From NCBI GenBank assembly GCA_947630475.1, contig CANRHR010000002.1, positions 1-64,000 on the forward strand: a stretch of DNA of 64,000 nucleotides, given 5' to 3'. The position numbers were made by a program, and so were the translations under genes. Source of the stretch: an uncultured Clostridia bacterium. Lineage in GTDB: Bacteria > Bacillota > Clostridia > Lachnospirales > CAG-274. Under the pieces are notes generated by a model. It ran no database searches. It saw nothing but the letters and a program-made list of their open reading frames with translations, and had not been told where the DNA came from. This document shows positions 17,080 to 26,139 of this stretch, one piece after another; within the stretch, counting starts at the first letter, position 1; each line of letters starts with the position of its first letter.

Positions 17080-17134
17080 AACTAACTTTATTAGCTAAAA
17101 ATAATTATGTTAGCCTTTTACAATAAAGTTAGCT
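17080..17134 (+). promoter_or_regulatory. Putative DtxR/MntR-like metal-repressor sites before feoA
   Basis: AACTAACTTTATT at 17080-17092 is inverted as AATAAAGTTAGCT at about 17122-17134. Inner TTAGCTAA and TTAGCC words lie between them. Such TTAG(N)CTAA palindromes are typical of iron-responsive DtxR-family repressors and sit just downstream of the promoter. The regulator is not in this window. Confidence 0.5.
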
Positions 17135-17165
17135 GTTATTAATAATTTTCGGGGAGGTTTCTTTT

Positions 17166-17381
17166 ATGCCTATTACTATGTTAAAATATGGTGAAACAAA
17201 AACTGTAAGACAAATTAACGGAAAAACAGAAACTAAACATTTTTTAGAAAATTTAGGCCTTGTGGCAGGCTCTACCGTTACGCTTGTTAATGAGATGGCA
17301 GGCAATATTATAATTTGCGTTAAAGATACAAGGGTAGCTATAAGCAAGGCTATGGCAAATAAAATAATTATAGGAGATTAA
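17166..17381 (+). CDS. feoA: FeoA-domain protein, first copy
   Basis: The 71-residue SH3-like protein matches FeoA, a small cytosolic partner needed for FeoB-mediated ferrous iron uptake. Visible motifs are HFLENLGLVAGSTVTLVNEM and the terminal TRVAISKAMANKIII. It has a strong GGGGAGG site. The second feoA follows after three bases and feoB after that; paired FeoA proteins are common in Clostridia. Confidence 0.9.
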   Translation: MPITMLKYGETKTVRQINGKTETKHFLENLGLVAGSTVTLVNEMAGNIIICVKDTRVAISKAMANKIIIGD

Positions 17382-17384
17382 TAA

Positions 17385-17606
17385 ATGAAAACTTTAAGAG
17401 AGGTTAAAATAGGAGAAACTGTTAAGGTTGTTAAGCTTGGCGGCGAGGGCGCTTTAAAAAGGAGAATTATGGATATGGGAATAACAAAGGGGGTTGAAAT
17501 TTTTATGAGGAAAACAGCCCCTTTGGGAGATCCCGTAGAGGTTACTGTAAGAGGATATGAATTAAGCCTGAGAAAGGCTGATGCTGAAATAATTTTTGTT
17601 GAATAA
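17385..17606 (+). CDS. feoA: FeoA-domain protein, second copy
   Basis: The 73-residue protein has the FeoA core GGEGALKRRIMDMGITKGVE and the end GYELSLRKADAEIIFVE. It is more canonical than the first copy (RxMDMGI and PLGDPVEV motifs). It follows the first feoA by three bases, while feoB starts 62 bases later behind a palindrome. Confidence 0.93.
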   Translation: MKTLREVKIGETVKVVKLGGEGALKRRIMDMGITKGVEIFMRKTAPLGDPVEVTVRGYELSLRKADAEIIFVE

Positions 17607-17631
17607 TTAAAATAATTAATTTTAAATAATA

Positions 17632-17647
17632 GTTAGTTAAAACTAAC
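17632..17647 (+). promoter_or_regulatory. Palindrome GTTAGTT-AA-AACTAAC before feoB
   Basis: A 7-bp perfect inverted repeat around AA lies between the second feoA and the feoB ribosome binding site. It shares the TTAG/CTAA words of the region before feoA. It may be an additional metal-repressor operator, giving feoB separate iron control. Confidence 0.5.
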
Positions 17648-17668
17648 AAAATGAAAGGAGAATTAAAA

Positions 17669-20125
17669 ATGGAAATAAAAATTGCCTTGGCAGGCAATCC
17701 CAATTGCGGCAAAACTACTTTGTTTAATGCCTTAACCGGCTCAAATCAGTTTGTGGGCAACTGGCCGGGTGTTACGGTTGAAAAAAAGGAGGGCAGGCTT
17801 AAAGGCAGCAAAGATGTTATTATAACGGATCTTCCGGGTATATATTCTCTTTCACCTTATACACTTGAAGAGGTTGTGGCAAGAAATTACCTTATAAATG
17901 AAAGACCCGATGCAATAATAAATATCATAGACGGCACAAATTTGGAAAGAAATTTATATTTGACAACTCAGCTTTCAGAGCTTGGAATCCCCATGATTGC
18001 AGCAGTAAATATGATGGATGTTGTTGAAAAAAACGGCGATAAGATCAACATAAACAAGCTGGAAAAAGAGCTTGGCTGTGAAGTTGTCGCAATATCGGCT
18101 CTTAAGGGAAGCGGTATAGATGAAGCCGCAGATAAGGCAATAGAAGCGGCTAAAAGCTTAAGCTATCCTAAAATTGCTTATGGCTTTAATCAAAAGATTG
18201 AAGAGGCTATAACGGAAATATCCTCAAAGCTTACGGTTGATGAGCGCATGAAAAGGTTTTATTCAATTAAGCTTTTTGAAAATGATGAAAAAATAGCTGA
18301 AAATATAAAAAATTTACCAGATATCTCCGATATAAGAAATAAAATAGAAACTGAATTTGATGATGATGCCGAGAGCATTATAACAAATGAAAGATATGAA
18401 TACATATCAAAAATAATAAACAGCTGTTATGTTGAAAAAAATAAGCATCAGCTTTCAACATCGGATAAAATTGATAAAATAGTTACAAACAGATTGCTTG
18501 CTCTTCCGATTTTTGCCGTTGTGATGTTTATAGTTTATTATATAAGTGTTTCAACGGTTGGTACAATCGCAACAGATTGGGCAAACGACGGTGTGTTTGG
18601 TGATGGCTGGTATTTATTCAGTATAGGAAGGGCTGCTTATGAAGAAGCCGCAGCGGAATTTGAAATAGAATCCTTAAAAACAGAAGCCTTCTTAAGCAGC
18701 GCTGAAGAAGAGGGCTTGGATACAACAACCGTAAGAGAGGCTTTGGAGGCTGAAGAAATAGATGAAGCCGAAATAAGAAAATTTGCCGATGAGGCAGCAG
18801 GAATCAATGCTGAGCTTGAGATTACAGATGAAGAGGTTAAAAAAATATCTGTTGACAGCTCTTCATTTGTTGATGCAGCTTTGGCGCAGGAGCCTGAGTC
18901 GGCTGATTTTGGCGTTTGGATTCCGGGAATACCTGTTTTTGTTGAAATGGCGTTAGATGCATTAAATTGCTCTGATTGGCTTAAAAGCCTTGTGCTTGAT
19001 GGTATTGTTGGCGGTGTTGGTGCCGTGCTTGGCTTTGTTCCTCAGATGCTTGTGCTGTTTATGTTCCTTGCTTTTCTTGAAGCCTGCGGTTATATGGCAA
19101 GAATTGCTTTTATTATGGATAGAATTTTTAGGCGCTTTGGTTTGTCAGGCAAGTCATTTATTCCCATGCTTATAGGAACGGGCTGCGGTGTTCCGGGCGT
19201 TATGGCTTCAAGGACTATTGAAAATGAAAGCGACAGAAGAATGACAATTATGACAACCACATTTATACCTTGCGGAGCAAAGCTTCCCATTATAGCTTTG
19301 ATTGCCGGCGCAATGTTCGGCGGAGCATGGTGGGTTGCGCCAAGCGCTTATTTTGTAGGCGTTGCCGCTATTGTTGTTTCGGGTATTATGCTTAAGAAAA
19401 CAGAAATGTTTGCAGGCGATGCAGCTCCGTTTGTAATGGAGCTTCCGGCTTATCATATGCCTACGGTTGGAAGCGTTTTAAGGAGTATGTGGGAAAGAGG
19501 CTGGTCTTTTATTAAAAAGGCAGGCACTATAATACTTCTTTCTACTATACTTGTATGGTTTGGCTCAAGCTTTGGCTTTGTTGACGGAAGATTTGGCATG
19601 GTTGAAGATTTAAGTCAGGGTATTCTTGCAAGCATAGGCAGGGTGATATGCATAATATTTGCTCCTCTTGGCTTTGGCGACTGGAAAGCTGCCGTTGCTG
19701 CCGTTACAGGGCTTATTGCAAAAGAAAATGTTGTAGGTACATTTGGTATACTTTACGGCTTTGCGGAAGTTGCCGAAGATGGCGCTGAAATATGGGGAAG
19801 TCTTTCTTCAAGCTATACGCCTATTGCGGCATATTCATTCCTTGTTTTTAATCTTTTGTGCGCACCTTGTTTTGCGGCAATCGGCGCTATAAGAAGAGAA
19901 ATGAATTCAGCTAAATGGACATGGTTTGCTATCGGATATCAGACAATATTTGCATATGTTGTTTCACTTATAATTTATCAATTCGGAAGCTTTATTACAG
20001 GCGGAGGATTTGGAATAGGCACTGTTGCTGCATTAATTTTAGCATTGTTGCTGATAGTTAAGATTTTTACCCCATATAACAGCAACAAATTTGGAAGAAT
20101 GAAAGCCTCTGCAGAAAGGGGATAA
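17669..20125 (+). CDS. feoB: Ferrous iron transport protein B
   Basis: The 818-residue permease has an N-terminal G domain with G1 GNPNCGKTT, G2 WPGVTVE, G3 DLPGIYSL and G4 NMMD, a helical spacer domain, and a transmembrane core with Gate/Nucleoside-recognition motifs (GTGCGVPGVMASRTIEN, IPCGAKLPIIAL). The ATG at 17669 is preferred over 17651 because AAAGGAG sits at the latter. An unusual acidic Ala/Glu-rich stretch of about 85 residues (about 325-410) separates the first two membrane segments; this makes it longer than the ~700-770 residues usual for FeoB. It imports Fe(II) across the cytoplasmic membrane. Confidence 0.96.
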   Translation: MEIKIALAGNPNCGKTTLFNALTGSNQFVGNWPGVTVEKKEGRLKGSKDVIITDLPGIYSLSPYTLEEVVARNYLINERPDAIINIIDGTNLERNLYLTTQLSELGIPMIAAVNMMDVVEKNGDKININKLEKELGCEVVAISALKGSGIDEAADKAIEAAKSLSYPKIAYGFNQKIEEAITEISSKLTVDERMKRFYSIKLFENDEKIAENIKNLPDISDIRNKIETEFDDDAESIITNERYEYISKIINSCYVEKNKHQLSTSDKIDKIVTNRLLALPIFAVVMFIVYYISVSTVGTIATDWANDGVFGDGWYLFSIGRAAYEEAAAEFEIESLKTEAFLSSAEEEGLDTTTVREALEAEEIDEAEIRKFADEAAGINAELEITDEEVKKISVDSSSFVDAALAQEPESADFGVWIPGIPVFVEMALDALNCSDWLKSLVLDGIVGGVGAVLGFVPQMLVLFMFLAFLEACGYMARIAFIMDRIFRRFGLSGKSFIPMLIGTGCGVPGVMASRTIENESDRRMTIMTTTFIPCGAKLPIIALIAGAMFGGAWWVAPSAYFVGVAAIVVSGIMLKKTEMFAGDAAPFVMELPAYHMPTVGSVLRSMWERGWSFIKKAGTIILLSTILVWFGSSFGFVDGRFGMVEDLSQGILASIGRVICIIFAPLGFGDWKAAVAAVTGLIAKENVVGTFGILYGFAEVAEDGAEIWGSLSSSYTPIAAYSFLVFNLLCAPCFAAIGAIRREMNSAKWTWFAIGYQTIFAYVVSLIIYQFGSFITGGGFGIGTVAALILALLLIVKIFTPYNSNKFGRMKASAERG

Positions 20126-20127
20126 TT

Positions 20128-20286
20128 ATGATTAATGATATTATAAGTTTTTTTCAGCAAAATTTTGGCAATATTATAGTTGGAGGTATTGTATTATTAA
20201 TTGTATTTTTTGCTTTTAAGCATACTTTCATAAAAAAGCACAGCAAATGCAGCGGTGAATGTGGCTGCTGCAAAGGCTGTCATTAA
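20128..20286 (+). CDS. FeoB-associated Cys-rich membrane peptide
   Basis: The 52-residue peptide has one membrane helix (GNIIVGGIVLLIVFFAF) and a Cys-rich tail, KCSGECGCCKGCH, with five cysteines. Such peptides regularly follow feoB in Firmicutes and are annotated as FeoB-associated Cys-rich proteins; a metal-handling role is assumed. It starts two bases after the feoB stop with a weak GGGGA site inside feoB. The stop is followed at once by the operon terminator. Confidence 0.88.
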   Translation: MINDIISFFQQNFGNIIVGGIVLLIVFFAFKHTFIKKHSKCSGECGCCKGCH

Positions 20287-20322
20287 AAAAAGCTCATCTG
20301 CCGCCGGCGGATGAGCTTTTTT
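20285..20322. terminator. Bidirectional terminator between feo operon and recJ
   Basis: AAAAAAAGCTCATC pairs with GATGAGCTTTTTT around a GC-rich loop at 20299-20309. It serves the plus-strand feo operon and the minus-strand recJ that ends at 20333. Confidence 0.9.
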
Positions 20323-20332
20323 ATGCATAATA

Positions 20333-22123
20333 TTAAAATTTAAATTTATAATCTGCAATTTTAAGCTGAATGCTTCTTAAGCCGTTGTATTCGTTAATAT
20401 CAATTTCATAAACAATATCGGCATAAATTTCAACCTCTTTACATATGCCTTTAATCATTAAATCAAATTGTTCATCATTTAAAATTTTTTTGCTCTCGGA
20501 TATAAAATAATCATAATTATCAAAATCAACAGCCCTTAATTCATATCCGAAGCTGTCGGTTATATTTAATTGCATAATATTTTTATTTGCTCCAACGAAG
20601 TTAATTCGTTTTATTTTAACATTCCTGCAAAGGAATAAAGGTGAGGGATTTTCTCTTCCTATAGGGCGCATAAGATCAAGTTCATCCGCCAAATCGAGAT
20701 TTATATTTTTAAAATCAAGCTCCATATCTATATTCAATACAGGAATCATCTCATCATCTTTTAAAGTGCAGTTTTTATTTATTTCTTCTCTGAGAACCGA
20801 TATGTATTCTTTTTTCATAGATAATCCTGCTGCCATGCTGTGTCCGCCGAATCTTTCAAAAAGTCGGCGTGATTTAAAAAGCTGCTCAAAAATATTAAAT
20901 CCGTTTATGCTTCTGGCGGAGCCTTTAGCAATTTTTATATCATTGCTTGGTGTAAAAATAACGGTTGGTTTAAAGTATTTATCTTTAATGCGTCCTGCCG
21001 CTATGCCTGCTATGGATTCATGAGTTTTTTCATCATAAATTACTATAACCTTGTCATTTTTAATATCACTGTTTTCGATTTTTTCAATAAGTCTTTTCAC
21101 AGCCTCTTCGGTAATGCTTTTTCGTTTGTCGTTGATTTCGGATATTTCTTTAGCCAGTTTTTCTATTTCGTTTTTATCATTGCATACAAATAGTTTAACG
21201 GCATCTTCGGCGCTTTTTAATCTTCCGCAGGCGTTTATGCATGGCCCGATAACAAAGCCTATGCTGCTTTCGGTAATTTTTTTGTTTTCAAGCTTTCGTA
21301 TTTTGATTAATTCGCTTAAGCCTTTGTTAAGATTTTTTCGGTTATTTATAAGCTTAAGGCTGTTTCTTACAAGTATTCTGTTTTCGTCATAAAGCTCAAC
21401 AATATCACAAATTGTTGCGATACCCGCAAAAGCAAACAGTTCGGCTTCATTTTCCAGCTTTATACCCAAATATTCGTAAAAGGCTTTTATAAATTTATAA
21501 CTCATTGCTCCTGCGCAAAGCGATTTAAACGGATAAGGACAATCCTCCTGTTTTGCATCTATTACAGCGTCGGCATTTGGAATAACCTCCGATTTTTCTC
21601 CGGTTTGGCTGTCGCAAATAAATTGAGGCTCGTGATGGTCTAAAATAATTATATCTATGCCGAATTTTTTTATAAGCATTGTTTCTTCAAAAGAAGCAAT
21701 GCCGTTATCACAGGTAAAAATTAGCTCCGCCTGCATTTTTTTCATTTTTTCAGCCGACTTTATATTAAGACCGTAGCCCTCTTTTTCTCTGTCGGGGATA
21801 TAATAGCTTACAAATGCTCCGAGATTTTTTAGCCCCTTATATAAAATGACTGTGCTTGCCACCCCGTCAACGTCATAATCTCCGTAAATTACAATTTTTT
21901 TATTGTTTATAATAGCTTCTCTCAAAATTTTAAAGGCAGTTTTTATATCCTTAAATTTTAGGGTATCTCTCAAATATTTTATGCTTGGATTTAGATATAC
22001 AGCCATTTCATATTCGGATTTTATGTTTCTGTTTATAAGAATTTTTTCAAAAATACTGCTTATTCCAAATTTTTTGCCTATTGAAAGATTGCCGTTTGTT
22101 TTAATTAAATTCCATTTTTTCAA
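20333..22123 (-). CDS. recJ: Single-stranded-DNA-specific exonuclease RecJ
   Basis: The 596-residue enzyme degrades single-stranded DNA 5' to 3' in recombination and base-excision repair. DHH-family motifs are intact: VIYGDYDVDGVAST, TCDNGIAS, IILDHHEPQ, and the DHHA1 signature GGHSMAAGLSM with FERFGGH. The TTG at 22123-22121 is chosen as start because GGAGG lies eight bases upstream; the longer frame to 22168 would run into a terminator hairpin. It is transcribed away from the secDF pair. Confidence 0.93.
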   Translation of the reverse strand: MKKWNLIKTNGNLSIGKKFGISSIFEKILINRNIKSEYEMAVYLNPSIKYLRDTLKFKDIKTAFKILREAIINNKKIVIYGDYDVDGVASTVILYKGLKNLGAFVSYYIPDREKEGYGLNIKSAEKMKKMQAELIFTCDNGIASFEETMLIKKFGIDIIILDHHEPQFICDSQTGEKSEVIPNADAVIDAKQEDCPYPFKSLCAGAMSYKFIKAFYEYLGIKLENEAELFAFAGIATICDIVELYDENRILVRNSLKLINNRKNLNKGLSELIKIRKLENKKITESSIGFVIGPCINACGRLKSAEDAVKLFVCNDKNEIEKLAKEISEINDKRKSITEEAVKRLIEKIENSDIKNDKVIVIYDEKTHESIAGIAAGRIKDKYFKPTVIFTPSNDIKIAKGSARSINGFNIFEQLFKSRRLFERFGGHSMAAGLSMKKEYISVLREEINKNCTLKDDEMIPVLNIDMELDFKNINLDLADELDLMRPIGRENPSPLFLCRNVKIKRINFVGANKNIMQLNITDSFGYELRAVDFDNYDYFISESKKILNDEQFDLMIKGICKEVEIYADIVYEIDINEYNGLRSIQLKIADYKFKF

Positions 22124-22144
22124 AATTAACCTCCGTTCATATAA

Positions 22145-22206
22145 AAGAAACCGCTTGAAGAATTTCAAGCGGCTTAGCTAAGAAAAAGTCCTAAAGGATT
22201 TTTTCT
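22145..22206 (-). terminator. Double hairpin terminator after secF
   Basis: Read on the minus strand, GAAAAAATCC-TTTA-GGACTTTTTC (22178-22204) is followed by GCCGCTTGAAATTCTTCAAGCGGTTTCTTTT (arms of 10 bases). The pair separates secF from recJ. The first hairpin resembles the terminal hairpin of the MITE-like family. Confidence 0.75.
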
Positions 22207-22209
22207 GAA

Positions 22210-23091
22210 TTATGCTTTTGCTTTTTTAAAGTTTGACATTGTATACCAGAGAGAACCTGCAATAAATATTGAAGAATATGTTCCGCAGACAATACCCACA
22301 ACAATTGGAAGAGCAAATTCTTTAACTGAAGGTACACCAAAAACATATAATGAAGCGATTGTAAAAAATGTTGTTAAAGACGTAAATAATGAACGCCTTA
22401 AGGTTTGCATAACACTTGAATTTACAAGTGTAGCGGTATCTCTTGATGAAATTTTTCTTTTATTTTCTCTTATACGGTCGAAAATTATAATAGAAGCGTT
22501 GATTGAATAGCCCAATACGGTAAGTATAGCCGCAATAAAAGAATTATTAAGAGGTATTCTTAAAACTGCATAACAGCCAAGAACAATAAGAGCATCATGG
22601 CAGAGAGCGAGAACGCAGCTTGCGCCTGTTCTGAAATCCCTAAATCTTATGCTTACGTATATAAGCATAGCTAAGCATGAAACAAAAACAGCGATAACGG
22701 CTGATTTTTTCATCTCACTGCTTATTGTTGCTCCTACGTTTTCGCTTTCAAATGTACCCTTATCAACAGAGTATTTTTCACAAAGCGCTGTAATAAGTTT
22801 AGCACGAACATCATCTTCAAGAAGCTGTGTTTTTATTGAAACTGAGTCGTCGCCTATTTTTTGTATAACAGCGTTATCCAAGCCTGTGGTGTCTTTAACA
22901 ATATTTAAGATATCATCGTTGTTAAAATTGCTTCCGATATTTCCTTCTATAGAGGTTCCGCCTATAAATTGAATATCGAAATTAAAAATTCCGTTGCCCT
23001 TAACGCCGTTAAAAATCATAAAGGCAAAGCCTATTAAAATAATCAGGACTGAAATAGAATAAAATATTTTCCTGTTTTTTATAATATCCAT
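22210..23091 (-). CDS. secF: Protein translocase subunit SecF
   Basis: The 293-residue membrane protein has six transmembrane segments. The N-terminal ...FDIQFIGGTSIEG... stretch and the conserved LTVLGYSINASIIIFDRIREN motif identify SecF, which with SecD uses the proton-motive force to help preprotein export through SecYEG. AGGAG precedes the ATG. It lies 15 bases downstream of secD and is clearly co-transcribed. Confidence 0.95.
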   Translation of the reverse strand: MDIIKNRKIFYSISVLIILIGFAFMIFNGVKGNGIFNFDIQFIGGTSIEGNIGSNFNNDDILNIVKDTTGLDNAVIQKIGDDSVSIKTQLLEDDVRAKLITALCEKYSVDKGTFESENVGATISSEMKKSAVIAVFVSCLAMLIYVSIRFRDFRTGASCVLALCHDALIVLGCYAVLRIPLNNSFIAAILTVLGYSINASIIIFDRIRENKRKISSRDTATLVNSSVMQTLRRSLFTSLTTFFTIASLYVFGVPSVKEFALPIVVGIVCGTYSSIFIAGSLWYTMSNFKKAKA

Positions 23092-23106
23092 TTTAGCTCT
23101 CCTTTC

Positions 23107-24354
23107 TTATTTTCCGCAATACAGCTTAGGATTTTTAATGCCAATGCCTATTACGGCCTTAAGAAGAAGCCTTGTAATGACAATGGCGGTAAACATAGAA
23201 ATAACTATACCTATTATCAATGTTTGGGCAAAGCCTTTAATAGGCCCTGTGCCGAGCCAATATAGAACAATGCCTGCAATTATTGTTGTAAAGTTGCTGT
23301 CGAAAATAGCGGGGAAAGCTCTGGAAAATCCGTTGTTTACGGCAACCTTAATTGTTTTTCCCTGCCTAAGCTCTTCTTTTATTCTTTCAAATATAATTAC
23401 GTTTGCATCAACTGCCATTCCCACTGTAAGTATAACTCCGGCAACGCCGGGAAGAGTCAATGTGATATTAAAAAAGCTTAAGATGAACATTTCTATTCCA
23501 AAGTAAATAGCAAGGGCCCAGTCTGCAACAAAACCAAGCATTCTGTAGAAAATAAGCATAAATATAAGAACCAAACCAACGCCCACAACACCGCCTACGG
23601 CGCTTGTTCTTAAGGAATTTACACCCAAGGTGGCTCCTACGGTGTTTGATGAAACAACATCAAGAGCAAACGGAAGAGAGCCGGATTTAATCAATGAAGC
23701 AAGATTTTGTGCGGATTCACTTGTAAAGCTGCCTGAAATCTGAGCATTTCCGTTTGTAATTGCTTCGTTAACGGTAGGTGCGCTTAAAAGAGTATTATCC
23801 ATAAGGATAAAAATGCTTTTGCCTATATTTTTTTGAGTTGCTTCGGCAAATTGTTTTTTTCCTTCTTCGTTAAATTTAAGAGAAACAACGTAATTGCCGT
23901 TTTGATCGACTCCCGCTGCTGCATTTTCCACGTTTTTTCCTTCAACAAGAACAGCAAGGGATTCATCGCAAAAGCTAAGCTGAGCTGTCTGTCCAAGTTC
24001 GTTTATAGCAGTTTCCGCATCGTCAACGCCGGGAATTTCAACTCTTATTCTTCTTGTTCCTTCTTTTGAAACCTCAGCTTCTGTCCAGCCTTTATCATCA
24101 AGACGCCTTCTTATTATGGCAAGGGCGGTTTCCATCTCCTCGCCTGTGGGGGTATATTCCTTTTTTTCTTTGTTGTCGGCTTCTGAACTGTATGCATCAT
24201 AGGCGATATAAACGCCGCCGCTTAAATCCAGACCCTTTTTTATATCGTGATAGCTTAGCTTTTTGTTTTGCCCAATACCGAAGTATGTTAAAGCCATAAG
24301 CCCCACGGCGGCGACAAACAACACCGCAAGAATAAGTGCATTTTTAGCCTTCAT
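23107..24354 (-). CDS. secD: Protein translocase subunit SecD
   Basis: The 415-residue protein carries the SecD signature GLDLSGGVYIAYDA near residue 40, a periplasmic-type P1 domain with EIPGVDDAETAI, and the C-terminal AVDANVIIFERIKEELRQG motif with six transmembrane helices. The start at 24354 (MKAKN) follows AAGGAGG by nine bases, so the longer frame to 24396 is not used. SecD and SecF are separate genes here, as in most clostridia that do not fuse them. Confidence 0.95.
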   Translation of the reverse strand: MKAKNALILAVLFVAAVGLMALTYFGIGQNKKLSYHDIKKGLDLSGGVYIAYDAYSSEADNKEKKEYTPTGEEMETALAIIRRRLDDKGWTEAEVSKEGTRRIRVEIPGVDDAETAINELGQTAQLSFCDESLAVLVEGKNVENAAAGVDQNGNYVVSLKFNEEGKKQFAEATQKNIGKSIFILMDNTLLSAPTVNEAITNGNAQISGSFTSESAQNLASLIKSGSLPFALDVVSSNTVGATLGVNSLRTSAVGGVVGVGLVLIFMLIFYRMLGFVADWALAIYFGIEMFILSFFNITLTLPGVAGVILTVGMAVDANVIIFERIKEELRQGKTIKVAVNNGFSRAFPAIFDSNFTTIIAGIVLYWLGTGPIKGFAQTLIIGIVISMFTAIVITRLLLKAVIGIGIKNPKLYCGK

Positions 24355-24476
24355 TATCGGAATCCTCCTTAGTTTATAAATAGAATAAAATAACAAAAAT
24401 AATTATATTACTATAAAATTAAGTAGTCAACAAAAAAAGTGTAAAATCACTTAATTTTTTGCTCTTACAAAGAGTT

Positions 24477-25664
24477 TTATTGCGATTGTTTTAAGCCGGA
24501 CTCCGATGTGTTTTTAATTACAAACTTTAAAAGGATAGGGGTTATAAGCGTTGTTACAATAACCATAAACACTATAGGAGGAAAAAGCTCTTTGTTTAAA
24601 AGACCTACCTCAAAGCCTTTTTGCGCAACTATAAGCGCAACCTCTCCTCTTGAAACCATACCGACGCCGACGGCAAGGGATTCTTTAAAGCTGAAGCCGC
24701 AAAGCTTTGCACCCAAACCGCAGCCCAAAATTTTTGAAAAAATTGCAACCAACAGAAGAAAAACGGCAAAAAGTATAAAGCTTCCCGTAAGCCCATCCAA
24801 TGATATTTTTATACCTATGTTTGCAAAAAATATCGGGCCGAAAAACAGATAAGAAATTGTATTTATTCTTGCGTTTATATAGTTTCTTACATGAAAAGTG
24901 CAAAGCATTATTCCCGCAAAATATGCGCCTGTAATATCTGCTATGCCGAAAAATCTCTCGGAAATATATGACAATATAAAGCAGAATGCAAGAGATGTAA
25001 TTACAACACGTCTTCTGTGATCATATTTTTCTATAACCTTTTTCATAAGGCGTACAATAAAGTTTAAACAAATAATAAAGATAAAATAAATGCATACTTT
25101 AATTACTATTGTTATGGGATTTATGCTTGTATCTCTAAGGCTTGTTATTATAGTTAAAACTATTATACCTATAATGTCATCTATAATGGCGGCGCCTAAA
25201 ATGGTTGTGCCAAGCTTTCCTTTAAGCTTTCCCATTTCTCTTAAGGTTTCAACGGTTATGCTTACGGATGTTGCCGTTAATACAACGCCTACAAAAACAG
25301 CCCTTAATACTGTATCCGAATTATTTATATCAAAGCCGAAAAATAAGGAATAAATTAAAAATCCGCCTATAAGGGGAACTATAACGCCTATAAAGGCAAT
25401 TATAAAGGAAGCGACTCCATTTTTTTTAAGCTCTTCCAAATCTGTATCAAGACCTGCCAAAAACATAAGGAGAATAACTCCGATTTCGGCAGTTTCCGTT
25501 AAAAAGCCCGTTTCTCCGACAAGGTTTAATACAGACGGGCCTAATATTACGCCGGCAACCAGCGAGCCGACAACCGCAGGCATATGTACCTTTTGTGATA
25601 ATAAGCTAAGCGCTTTTGTAGAAAGCAAAATTATTGAAATAAAAATTAAAAAGTCGTATTCCAT
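24477..25664 (-). CDS. Cation:proton antiporter (CPA2 / KefB-like, membrane domain only)
   Basis: The 395-residue protein has about twelve transmembrane segments and matches the Na+/H+ exchanger domain of the CPA2 family: MPAVVGSLVAGVILGPSVLN, EIGVILLMFLAGLDTDLEEL and GAAIIDDIIGIIVLTII with the conserved DD pair. There is no C-terminal TrkA domain, unlike full KefB. The start at 25664 follows AAGGAG by ten bases; the TTG at 25685 overlaps that site. It probably exchanges Na+ or K+ for H+. It is monocistronic, facing the same way as secDF. Confidence 0.88.
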   Translation of the reverse strand: MEYDFLIFISIILLSTKALSLLSQKVHMPAVVGSLVAGVILGPSVLNLVGETGFLTETAEIGVILLMFLAGLDTDLEELKKNGVASFIIAFIGVIVPLIGGFLIYSLFFGFDINNSDTVLRAVFVGVVLTATSVSITVETLREMGKLKGKLGTTILGAAIIDDIIGIIVLTIITSLRDTSINPITIVIKVCIYFIFIICLNFIVRLMKKVIEKYDHRRRVVITSLAFCFILSYISERFFGIADITGAYFAGIMLCTFHVRNYINARINTISYLFFGPIFFANIGIKISLDGLTGSFILFAVFLLLVAIFSKILGCGLGAKLCGFSFKESLAVGVGMVSRGEVALIVAQKGFEVGLLNKELFPPIVFMVIVTTLITPILLKFVIKNTSESGLKQSQ

Positions 25665-26139
25665 AATGTCATTACTCCTTAACAATAATTTTTAGGGCAG
25701 TAAGATCGGAAGATCCTACCACCCTTGAATTACATGATATTTTATCACTAAAATTTTTAAATTGCAATACTTAAAAGCTTTTCAATCACGGAAACAAAAT
25801 TTATTTTTAAATATTTGCCAAAACATATTATCGATAAACAAAAAATCAAAAAATATATAAAAATCAGGTGTTTTTCCGTTAATTGGCTCATTAATGCTTG
25901 ACCTGTTTAGATAGTATATGATAAAATATTGCCTGTATTAAGATTATTCATGTACGGCTTAAAATATTTTTTGGCGGCAATAGGCTATGTTTGGCTCAAT
26001 TCACTTATGACGCTAAGAGATAATGAGCTTAAGATTTCTCAAAATCATATTGAGATGTGATTTATTATTCCGACAGATAAATTTATGATTAAAAAGTCCT
26101 TTTGGGCTTTTTTGATATTATAGATAAGGAATGAAAAAA
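25665..26139. other. 475-base intergenic region between divergent genes
   Basis: No reading frame of note occurs. The sequence is AT-rich. A GATCGGAAGATC-type short inverted repeat lies near 25709, and a hairpin AAAAAGTCC-TTTT-GGGCTTTTTT with a T-run lies at 26091-26114, directly before the PHP gene. The latter looks like a terminator or a MITE-end remnant. The promoters of the antiporter (minus) and PHP gene (plus) must be here but are not obvious. Confidence 0.4.

Noticed and set aside
22124-22168. N-terminal extension of RecJ from an ATG at 22168
   Set aside because: The region is a terminator hairpin for secF, and the extension residues do not resemble RecJ. TTG at 22123 has a proper ribosome binding site.
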